The notes under the pieces: model-generated | What the model was told of the DNA's origin: nothing | The model's database searches: none | What the model saw: the letters and a program-made list of their open reading frames with translations, nothing else | Source: Pseudonocardia humida | GTDB taxonomy: Bacteria; Actinomycetota; Actinomycetes; Mycobacteriales; Pseudonocardiaceae | Assembly: GCF_023898865.1 (NCBI RefSeq) | Contig: NZ_JAGSOV010000039.1 | Span: 120,867 to 184,866, forward strand | Direction: 5' to 3' | Length of the DNA: 64,000 bases | Shown here: piece after piece, positions 57,838 through 64,000 of the stretch | Numbering within the stretch: the first letter of the stretch is position 1 | Layout: each line of letters begins with the position of its first letter | Made by a program: the position numbers and the translations under genes

Positions 57838-58956
57838 GTGCGCGTCGTGGTGGCTCCGGACTCGTTCGGCGGCACGCTCAGTGCCACGGCGGCGGCGGAG
57901 GCGATCGCCAGGGGCTGGCGCCGCCACGCCCCCGACGACGAGCTGCGGCTGCTCCCGCTGGCCGACGGCGGCACCGGCTTCGTCGAGGTCCTGCACGCCG
58001 CGCGCGGCGGGCGGTGGCACACCCTCGAGGTGACCGGCCCGTTCGGCGACCCGGTCGGGGCGCGCTGGCTCGAGCTCGACGGCGTCGGCTACCTGGAGTC
58101 GGCCGCGGCCTGCGGGCTGCACCTGGTGCCGCGCGAGCGCCGGGTGCCCGCGGTGGCCACCACCGTCACCAGCCGGGGCGTCGGCGAGCTGATCGCGCAC
58201 GCGGTCGGCGCCGGGGTGGGCGAGGTGGTGGTCGGGCTGGGCGGCTCGGCGACCACCGACGGCGGGGCCGGGATGCTGGCCGCCCTCGGCGCCGTGGCCG
58301 TCGACGACGCGGGCGCCCCGGTCGGGCCGGGCGGGACGGCGCTGGCCGGGTGCACCGCACTGGCGGGGCGCCCGCAGCTGGGCGGGGCCCGCCTGGTCGC
58401 GGCGGCCGACGTGGACAACCCGCTGCTGGGCAGGCACGGCGCGGCGGCCGTGTTCGGGCCGCAGAAGGGCGCCGACGACGCCGCGGTCGCGGAGCTGGAC
58501 GCCGCGCTCGCCCGCTTCGCCGACGTCCTGGCCGCCGCCTTCGGCGTCGACGTCCGCGACGACGACGGCGCGGGTGCCGCGGGCGGGCTCGGGGCCGCGC
58601 TGCTGGCCTGCGGGGCCCGCCGGGTGTCCGGGGCCGGGCTGGTGCGCGAGCTGGTCGGGCTGGACGCCGCGCTGGACGCCGCCGACCTGGCGGTCACCGG
58701 GGAGGGCAGCTTCGACTTCCAGTCGCTGCGCGGCAAGCTGGTGACCGCCGTGGCCAGGGCCGCCGCCGACCGGGCGGTGCCGTGCCTGGTGCTGGCCGGG
58801 CAGGTCTCGGTGGGCAGGCGGGAGGCCGCCGCGGCGGGTGTCGACTCGGCCTACTCGGTGGCCGAGGACGCCGGCGGGGTGGAGCGCTCGATGGCCGACC
58901 CGGAAGGCACGCTGGCGGCGCTGGCCGAGCGGGTCGCCGGCCGCTGGAGCCGCTGA
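57838..58956 (+). CDS. glxK: Glycerate kinase
   Basis: A 372-residue glycerate kinase of the GckA/GlxK (GK-I) family, phosphorylating D-glycerate with ATP. It begins VRVVVAPDSFGGTLSATAAAEAIARGW, with LPLADGGTGFVEVL, GLGGSATTDGGAGMLAALG, DVDNPLLGRHGAA and FGPQKGADDA, all diagnostic, and ends with TGEGSFDFQSLRGK. Its mycobacterial equivalent is Rv2205c. It starts with GTG behind a leaderless -10 element. A strong hairpin begins directly after the stop. Confidence 0.94.
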   Translation: MRVVVAPDSFGGTLSATAAAEAIARGWRRHAPDDELRLLPLADGGTGFVEVLHAARGGRWHTLEVTGPFGDPVGARWLELDGVGYLESAAACGLHLVPRERRVPAVATTVTSRGVGELIAHAVGAGVGEVVVGLGGSATTDGGAGMLAALGAVAVDDAGAPVGPGGTALAGCTALAGRPQLGGARLVAAADVDNPLLGRHGAAAVFGPQKGADDAAVAELDAALARFADVLAAAFGVDVRDDDGAGAAGGLGAALLACGARRVSGAGLVRELVGLDAALDAADLAVTGEGSFDFQSLRGKLVTAVARAAADRAVPCLVLAGQVSVGRREAAAAGVDSAYSVAEDAGGVERSMADPEGTLAALAERVAGRWSR

Positions 58957-58981
58957 CCCCGCCACGGGCGGCGTGGCGGGG
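58957..58981 (+). terminator. Terminator of the glycerate kinase gene
   Basis: CCCCGCCAC-gggcggc-GTGGCGGGG: a perfect 9-bp stem and 7-nt loop starting at the base after the stop codon. Confidence 0.7.
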
Positions 58982-59148
58982 ATCACCCGCTCGCGTGGCG
59001 GAGGGGCGGGCGCGCGGAGCGTGCCGCCGCCCCGACGGCCTACTATGGCGGTCGGAACGCCAGCGGGCCGCCCACCCCGGTCGGGCCGCAGCGCCGAAGT
59101 TGTCAGGGCCCTGAAATATTCCGGGCTCCGCTCGTTGTTGGGAGAGCC

Positions 59149-59502
59149 ATGACCGTCGACAACACCGTCGAGACCACGCACCGCGTCGAGCTCACCGACG
59201 CCGCCGCGATCAAGGCCCGCACCCTGCTCGAGCAGGAGGGCCGCGACGACATGCACCTGCGCATCGCGGTGCAGCCGGGTGGCTGCGCCGGCCTGCGCTA
59301 CCAGTTGTTCTTCGACGACCGTTCGCTCGACGGTGACCTGTTCCGGGAGTTCAACGGCCTCAAGGTCGGGGTCGACCGGATGAGCGCCCCGTACCTCGAC
59401 GGCGCCGTCATCGACTTCGTCGACACGATCGAGAAGCAGGGCTTCACGATCGACAACCCGAACGCGGGCGGCTCCTGCGCCTGCGGCGACTCGTTCAACT
59501 GA
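59149..59502 (+). CDS. erpA: HesB/IscA/ErpA-type Fe-S cluster insertion protein
   Basis: A 117-residue A-type Fe-S carrier. The three cluster cysteines are C46 (GGCAGLRY) and C110/C112 (SCACGDSF). VELTDAAAIKARTLL and the central FDDRSLDGD region also fit. It receives [2Fe-2S]/[4Fe-4S] clusters and delivers them to apo-proteins; LipA in this window is a likely client. GGGAG lies about 5 nt before the ATG. The gene corresponds to Rv2204c. The 190-bp region upstream contains the glycerate kinase terminator and probably the promoter (TACTAT at 59041). Confidence 0.94.
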   Translation: MTVDNTVETTHRVELTDAAAIKARTLLEQEGRDDMHLRIAVQPGGCAGLRYQLFFDDRSLDGDLFREFNGLKVGVDRMSAPYLDGAVIDFVDTIEKQGFTIDNPNAGGSCACGDSFN

Positions 59503-59519
59503 GCCACCGCTAGTCCATC

Positions 59520-59556
59520 CGCCGTACGGCAGCGTCACCCGCACTGCTGTACGGCG
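59520..59556 (+). terminator. Terminator of erpA
   Basis: CGCCGTACGGCAG / CTGCTGTACGGCG: a 13-bp stem with one G-T type mismatch and an 11-nt loop, 18 nt after the stop. Confidence 0.65.
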
Positions 59557-59631
59557 CACGGCTCATGGCACCCGGACCCCGGCCTGGGGAGCAGCGCTCC
59601 CTCAGCCGGGGTCCGCTGCGTCCGCGGGCGG

Positions 59632-59637
59632 TAGGGT
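59632..59637 (+). promoter_or_regulatory. -10 element TAGGGT (adoK)
   Basis: The hexamer lies 8 nt upstream of the GTG at 59646; leaderless layout. Confidence 0.45.
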
Positions 59638-59645
59638 GCGTCATC

Positions 59646-60620
59646 GTGCCCATCGCCGTGACCGGTTCCATCGCCACCGACCACCTCATGCACTTCCCGG
59701 GACGGTTCGCCGACCTGCTGGTGGCCGACCAACTCGACCGGATGTCGCTGAGCTTCCTGGTCGACGACCTCGTCATCCGGCGCGGCGGCTCCGCCGCCAA
59801 CATCGCCTTCGGCCTGGGCGTGCTCGGCCAGTCGCCGCTGCTGGTGGGCGCGGTGGGCCCGGACTTCGCCGAGTACCGCGGCTGGCTCGAGGACCACGGC
59901 GTCGACTGCTCGGCCGTGCTGGTGTGCGACGACGTGCACACCGCCCGCTTCGTCTGCACCACCGACGACGACATGCGCCAGATCGCCTCGTTCTACACCG
60001 GCGCGATGGCCCGCTCCCGGGAGATCGCGCTGGCCCCGCTGGTGCCGCGCGGGCTCGACATCGTGCTGATCGGCGCCAGCGACCCGGAGGGCATGCTGCG
60101 CCACACCGCCGAGTGCCGCGACCTGGGCGTCCCGTTCGTCGCCGACGTCTCCCAGCAGGTCGCCCGCATGGAGGGCCCCGAGCTGCGGCTGCTGGTCGAG
60201 GGCGCGCGCTACCTGATGACCAACGACTACGAGTGGGAACTGCTGCAGAAGAAGACCGGCTGGACCGACGAGCAGGTCGCCGAGCGCGTCGAGGTGCGGA
60301 TCACCACCCTCGGCGAGCACGGCGCCACGATCGTCGGCCGGGACGTCGGGGAGATCACCGTCGGGGTGGTCCAGGAGACCGCCAAGGTCGACCCGACCGG
60401 CGTCGGCGACGCCTTCCGCGCCGGCTTCCTGGCCGGCACCGCGGGCGGGCTGTCGCTGGAGCGGGCGGCCCAGCTGGGGTCGCTGATCGCGGTGCAGGTG
60501 CTGGAGACCGACGGCGGCCAGGAGTGGGCCTGGGACCGGGCCACCGCCGTGCGGCGGCTGAGCGACGCCTTCGGCCCGGAGCCCACCGCCGAGATCGAGA
60601 AGGTCCTGCCCGCGGCCTGA
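59646..60620 (+). CDS. adoK: Adenosine kinase, PfkB family
   Basis: A 324-residue PfkB-type kinase closely resembling mycobacterial AdoK (Rv2202c), which makes AMP from adenosine. Shared features are AVTGSIATDHLMHFPGRF at the start, DLVIRRGGSAANIAFGLGVLG, ARFVCTTDDDMRQIASF, NDYEWELLQKKTGW and the anion-hole/catalytic motif DPTGVGDAFRAGF (base D255). The GTG at 59646 matches the start of the mycobacterial protein and the -10 spacing. It serves purine salvage in the cytoplasm. It is convergent with the cyclase gene, 19 nt apart. Confidence 0.94.
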   Translation: MPIAVTGSIATDHLMHFPGRFADLLVADQLDRMSLSFLVDDLVIRRGGSAANIAFGLGVLGQSPLLVGAVGPDFAEYRGWLEDHGVDCSAVLVCDDVHTARFVCTTDDDMRQIASFYTGAMARSREIALAPLVPRGLDIVLIGASDPEGMLRHTAECRDLGVPFVADVSQQVARMEGPELRLLVEGARYLMTNDYEWELLQKKTGWTDEQVAERVEVRITTLGEHGATIVGRDVGEITVGVVQETAKVDPTGVGDAFRAGFLAGTAGGLSLERAAQLGSLIAVQVLETDGGQEWAWDRATAVRRLSDAFGPEPTAEIEKVLPAA

Positions 60621-60639
60621 GCGCGGCCCGAGCACGTGA

Positions 60640-62814
60640 TCAGGGCAGGGCGCGCAGCAGGTGGGCGACCACCGGCTCGCGCCTGCCCTTGACGATCAGC
60701 TCGCCCAGCGGCTCGGTGACCGCCCCGGCGGGCAGCAGCCGGCAGGTGGAGTCGCCGATCAGCACCTGGCCGGGCTCGGCGGTCGTCTCCAGCCGGGCCG
60801 CCACGTTGACCGCGTCGCCCATCGCGTTGAAGTTGCGCAGCTCGTCGCTGCCGATGTTGCCGACCAGGGCGGGGCCGGTGTTGACCCCCACGCGGAACAG
60901 GGGCTCGCCCGGGCCGCGGACGTCGGCGATCCGGCGCTGGATGGCCAGCGCGGCCCGGGCCGCGCGCTCGGCGTGGTCGGCCTGCCGGGCCGGGGCGTTG
61001 AACAGCGCCATCATGGCGTCGCCCACGAACTGCACCACCGTGCCGCCCTCGGCCAGGACCGCCGAGGTCGCCACGGCGAAGTAGCGGTTGAGCATCTCGA
61101 CGATCCGCTGCGGGGTGGCCTGCTCGGAGAACGTGGTGAACCCGCGCAGGTCGGCGAACACCGAGGTGACCTCGACGACCGCGCCACCCAGCGCGGCCTG
61201 GCTGGGGTCGGCGATCAGCGCGGTGGCCACGTCGGGGGACATGTACTGCCGGAACAGCCCGTCGAGCTGGTGGTAGAGCCGGGCGTTCTCCAGGCCCATG
61301 GACAGCTGGGTGGCCAGCGAGGCGAACAGCGAGCGGTCGCGCTCGTCGAAGCCGCCGGCGCGGCGGGCCAGCAGCACCCCCGCGCTGCGCTCCTTGACCG
61401 TCAGCGGGCAGGCCAGCACGCCGTCGGGCAGCTCCACGGTCTCGGTCCGGCCGTCGGCGGAGCGCTCCAGGTGGGCGACGGCGGCCGGGTCCGGCATCCA
61501 GCGCTCGTCGGTGGCCAGCTCGGGCGGGAAGTCCAGGCGGCCATCGGAGAGCAGCCCGACGCGCACGGCGTCGGCGCCGAAGCCCACCGCCCGGCGCACC
61601 GAGCGGGCCAGCAGCCTGCGCTCGCCGACCAGCACCCGGGACTCGTGCCCGACCGCCACCAGCACGCCCAGCCTGCCGATCTGCTCGCGCTCGGCGCGCA
61701 GCGCGTCGGCGGCCCGCCCGAGCATCGCGACCTGGGCCTCGGTCAGCCGGAACGTGCCGGCCACGCCCGCGGCGAAGACGGCCATCTCGGCGTCGGAGAT
61801 CTCCCCGGCCGCCTTGCGCTCCACCGCCCCGACCAGCGTCTCGAGCGCGGAGCCGTACTCGCGCCGGATGGCGGCCACGGTCTGCTCGGTGCCTGCCGCG
61901 TCGAACAGGCCGGTGCTGGTGCCCTCCTTGCGGTAGCCGATGTAGGCGCTGTAGGCGACGTAGCCGAAGGCCATCACCATCAGCACGTGCCACAGCCACC
62001 AGGTCAGCTGCCAGTTGACGCCCAGCGCGACGGCGACGGCGGTCTCGGCGAGCAGCGCGTCCGCGGTGAGCAGGGCCAGCAGCACGGCCGACCGGCGGCG
62101 CCGGTGCATCAGCAGCGTGCGCACGGCGGCCAGCACGTACAGCGGCACCGCGATCGCGGTCAGCGCGATCAGCAGCGGGCTGGAGCGCTCGGCCACGGTC
62201 GGGTCGGCCAGCGGGGGCAGCCCGGCGATCGAGACCGCGCCCCAGAGCGCGGTCAACGCGAACAGCGCCCACCGCAGACCGGGCGCGATGCGCAGCACCT
62301 GCGCGCCCCGCGGGCCGTCGAGGTCGAGGGTGGCCGCGGCGGCGAAGGCCCCGCCCAGGGCCAATCCGACCGGGGTGGCCAGCGCGAACCCGCCGTTGCT
62401 GCTGTCGAGCAGCACGCCGGGGGTGGCCACCGCGTGCAGCCCGAGGAACAGCGCGGCGGCCAGGAAGCCCAGCGCGACCAGGGTGAGCCGGGCGTCGGCG
62501 TGCCGGCGGGCCGACCGGTCGACCTGCACGCCCAGCCCGACGCTGAGCGCCGCGGTCAGGAACACCAGCCAGAAGTGCGACGGGTGGTGCTCGAGGTGCA
62601 GGTCGGCCTGCGGGACGGCGAGCAGCAGCCACAGCCCCGCCATCGGCAGGGCCAGGTGGAACAGCCAGATCGCCACCCGGGCCCGGCCGCCGCCGCGAGC
62701 GCGGCGCACCACGTCGGCCGCCGCCGCGGCGGGCGAGGCGGTGGGGCGGGGCCGGTCGAGGACGGCGCGGTCGATCGCGACCGTGCGCTGGGTCGCGGTG
62801 CTCGGCTCGCTCAC
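60640..62814 (-). CDS. Membrane-bound class III nucleotide cyclase with GAF domain
   Basis: A 724-residue protein. The N-terminal 300 residues contain about eight hydrophobic segments. A linker helix region and a GAF-like domain (about 350-520, including SLFASLATQLSMGLENARLY) follow. The C-terminal cyclase homology domain has metal Asp D555 (FADLRGFTTF), D599 (QFVGDAMMALF), and transition-state N670 and R674 (AVNVAARLE). The two purine-specifying positions, normally Lys and Asp/Thr, are Q595 and N663 (RNFNAMGD), a Gln/Asn pair reported for mycobacterial Rv0386. It should make cAMP, possibly with some cGMP. The GTG start overlaps the Crp gene by 4 nt. Confidence 0.92.
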   Translation of the reverse strand: MSEPSTATQRTVAIDRAVLDRPRPTASPAAAAADVVRRARGGGRARVAIWLFHLALPMAGLWLLLAVPQADLHLEHHPSHFWLVFLTAALSVGLGVQVDRSARRHADARLTLVALGFLAAALFLGLHAVATPGVLLDSSNGGFALATPVGLALGGAFAAAATLDLDGPRGAQVLRIAPGLRWALFALTALWGAVSIAGLPPLADPTVAERSSPLLIALTAIAVPLYVLAAVRTLLMHRRRRSAVLLALLTADALLAETAVAVALGVNWQLTWWLWHVLMVMAFGYVAYSAYIGYRKEGTSTGLFDAAGTEQTVAAIRREYGSALETLVGAVERKAAGEISDAEMAVFAAGVAGTFRLTEAQVAMLGRAADALRAEREQIGRLGVLVAVGHESRVLVGERRLLARSVRRAVGFGADAVRVGLLSDGRLDFPPELATDERWMPDPAAVAHLERSADGRTETVELPDGVLACPLTVKERSAGVLLARRAGGFDERDRSLFASLATQLSMGLENARLYHQLDGLFRQYMSPDVATALIADPSQAALGGAVVEVTSVFADLRGFTTFSEQATPQRIVEMLNRYFAVATSAVLAEGGTVVQFVGDAMMALFNAPARQADHAERAARAALAIQRRIADVRGPGEPLFRVGVNTGPALVGNIGSDELRNFNAMGDAVNVAARLETTAEPGQVLIGDSTCRLLPAGAVTEPLGELIVKGRREPVVAHLLRALP

Positions 62815-63494
62815 AGCCCGCCTCCCCGCTTGCGCAGCCCGTCGAGGTCGAGGACGGTCATCGTGCGCCGACCGGTGGTCAGGAACCCGCGCTCGCGCAG
62901 CGTGCGCAGGGCCTTGGCGACGGCCTCGCGCGAGGCGCCGACCCAGCCGGCCAGCTCGTCCTGGGAGAGCGCGACCGTGATCCGCACGCCGCCCGCCTCC
63001 GGCTCGCCGAACCGCTCGGCCAGCTCGACCAGCCGTCGGGCCACCCGGGCGGAGGTGTCGAACGCGGCGAACTCGACGCGCTTGCGGTCGGAGTCGCGCA
63101 GCCGCTGGGTGATCAGCCGGATGAGCACCATCGCGGCGGTGCCGCGGCTGCTCAGGTAGTCGACGAAGACCGGGGTGGCCACGACGAGCGCCACCACCGG
63201 TTCGAGGGCGGCCACCGTCGCCGACCGCGGCGCCCCGTCGACCGCGGACATGTCGCCGAGCAGCGCGCCGGGACCGCGCACGGCCAGCAGGATCTCCTCG
63301 CCGTGCTCGGTCAGCGAGAACACCTTGACCCGGCCGGACACCACGACCAGCACCGAGGAGGACCGCTCGCCCTCCAGGAACAGCGACGCGCCCGCCGGCC
63401 AGCGGCGGGTGCGGGCGCGCTCGCTGAGCGCGTCGCGGTCGGCTCGGTCGAGCTGCGCCATGAACTCCTCGGGCGCGGCCTCTGAATCGTCCAT
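62811..63494 (-). CDS. Crp/Fnr-family transcriptional regulator
   Basis: A 227-residue regulator. The cyclic-nucleotide-binding beta-roll includes FLEGERSSSVLVVVSGRVKVF in parts and the phosphate-binding cassette GALLGDMSAVDGAPRSATV; Arg and Ser that bind the cyclic phosphate are kept, while the usual Glu is Asp. After the C-helix the winged helix shows LSQDELAGWVGASREAVAKALRTLRERGFL (in parts). The ATG at 63494 has AAAGGCCGT-type weak Shine-Dalgarno. Its stop overlaps the start of the membrane cyclase gene, so sensor, second-messenger synthesis and response are co-expressed. It is divergent from the gene at 63696. Confidence 0.94.
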   Translation of the reverse strand: MDDSEAAPEEFMAQLDRADRDALSERARTRRWPAGASLFLEGERSSSVLVVVSGRVKVFSLTEHGEEILLAVRGPGALLGDMSAVDGAPRSATVAALEPVVALVVATPVFVDYLSSRGTAAMVLIRLITQRLRDSDRKRVEFAAFDTSARVARRLVELAERFGEPEAGGVRITVALSQDELAGWVGASREAVAKALRTLRERGFLTTGRRTMTVLDLDGLRKRGGGL

Positions 63495-63695
63495 GACGGC
63501 CTTTCCCCGATGGCCACGGTGCGGGTCGGAGTCTAGGGGGGTCGGCCGGATGGACGTGCATTTTTCCACGCCCCGACCGCACCCCGCGACGATGACGGAT
63601 CGTGCTGGCACATCGACGATCGGAGTACCGAAGAACACCGCAGCGAGAGCAGCGACGCGACCGGTCGAGGTGGCGTCCGAAGGGGACCGAGGACC

Positions 63696-64000
63696 ATGCC
63701 GAAGCCCGACGACAGCGCAGCCGCGAGCACGCCGACCGCGCTCACCCACCGCGATCTGGCCATCCTGCGGGCGGTCGGCCGCGGCGGCGCCGAGGTCGTG
63801 GTGGGCGCGCAGCCCGACCTGTTCCTCGACGGCCGGTGCTGCTGCGACCAGCCCGCCGCGCACCGCCTGGTCCGGGCCGGGCTGATCGCGCCAGCGGGGC
63901 GCACGGCCGGGGGCGAGCGGGCCGCGGCCCGGCTCACCCTGGCCGGCAGCCGGCTGGTCGCCCCGGCGGGGGAGCGGGCGGGCGTGCGCCGGCTGGAGCC
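63696..64000 (+). CDS. Hypothetical protein, runs off the window
   Basis: An open frame of at least 101 codons from ATG 63696 with GGGGACCGAGGA upstream, still open at the window edge. It begins PKPDDSAAASTPTALTHRDLAILRAVGRGG, has a Cys triplet (DGRCCCDQPAAHRLV) and a segment that looks like a winged helix (HRLVRAGLIAP...RLTLAGSRLV). Similar small winged-helix-like proteins of unknown function are common in actinobacteria. It is divergent from the Crp-type gene; the 200-bp gap between them should contain both promoters but shows no operator I can identify. Confidence 0.65.
   Translation, partial: MPKPDDSAAASTPTALTHRDLAILRAVGRGGAEVVVGAQPDLFLDGRCCCDQPAAHRLVRAGLIAPAGRTAGGERAAARLTLAGSRLVAPAGERAGVRRLE

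Noticed and set aside
1..64000. CRISPR arrays, tRNA or rRNA genes, prophage structural genes, polyketide or peptide synthetase genes
   Set aside because: Looked for by eye on both strands; no regularly spaced repeats, cloverleaf-like sequences, rRNA signatures, capsid/tail genes or assembly-line domains were found.

Overview
The window is very GC-rich with dense, short-spaced genes, many GTG starts and F420-type (LLM) oxidoreductases. The right 30 kb follows a gene order I know from Actinobacteria (glnA, RDD protein, DUF4191, lipA, lipB, TIGR01777 epimerase, sucB, pepA, gcvT, ilvE, cobS/cobT, DUF3043, glycerate kinase, erpA-like, adenosine kinase), the order of the Mycobacterium tuberculosis Rv2202c-Rv2220 block as I recall it. 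A member of the Pseudonocardiaceae is the best guess; the species cannot be read from the window.

Layout. 1-2.5 kb: a LuxR-type two-component pair and a SARP DNA-binding-domain fragment. 2.8-34.7 kb: a genomic island bounded by an imperfect direct repeat of about 165 bp (2773-2936 and 34557-34721), whose right copy contains the 3' end and terminator hairpin of glnA. It carries decayed mobile and housekeeping genes (two recombinase remnants, an IS5-type transposase remnant, pieces of ilvD, a SagB-like nitroreductase, a NACHT-like ATPase and an AcoR-like regulator) around intact catabolic genes. 34.7-60.6 kb: the conserved housekeeping block (glutamine synthesis, lipoate synthesis, 2-oxoglutarate dehydrogenase E2/E3, aminopeptidase, glycine cleavage T protein, branched-chain transaminase, late cobalamin assembly, Fe-S carrier, adenosine kinase). 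60.6-63.5 kb: a Crp-type regulator translationally coupled to a multi-pass membrane class III nucleotide cyclase.

The catabolic island is the most interesting part. An AraC regulator precedes an alpha/beta hydrolase and an amidase. A Baeyer-Villiger monooxygenase is followed by an HSL-type esterase. An MFS transporter precedes a VanA/VanB-type Rieske oxygenase and reductase. A divergent promoter at 18.1 kb then drives, leftwards, an LLM oxidoreductase coupled to a phosphotriesterase-like lactonase and, rightwards, an 11-gene run: fused ADP-forming acyl-CoA synthetase, crotonase, two acyl-CoA dehydrogenases, a second crotonase, a five-gene branched-chain-amino-acid-type ABC importer and a TetR regulator. 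Most junctions in this run are 4-nt stop/start overlaps. A flavin monooxygenase with an N-terminal NTF2-like domain follows, and shares a 20-nt motif with the divergent promoter. I infer uptake, CoA activation and beta-oxidation-like breakdown of an imported carboxylic acid, possibly cyclic; the substrate cannot be read from sequence.

Regulatory signals read directly include a four-half-site GlnR-type box upstream of glnA, a recurrent leaderless promoter layout (TAnnnT 6-8 nt before the start codon) at about 14 genes outside the island, palindromic operators at an ArsR/beta-lactamase-like operon and at a divergent TetR/SRPBCC pair, and an IdeR/DtxR-like box at the left edge. No tRNA, rRNA or CRISPR array was found.
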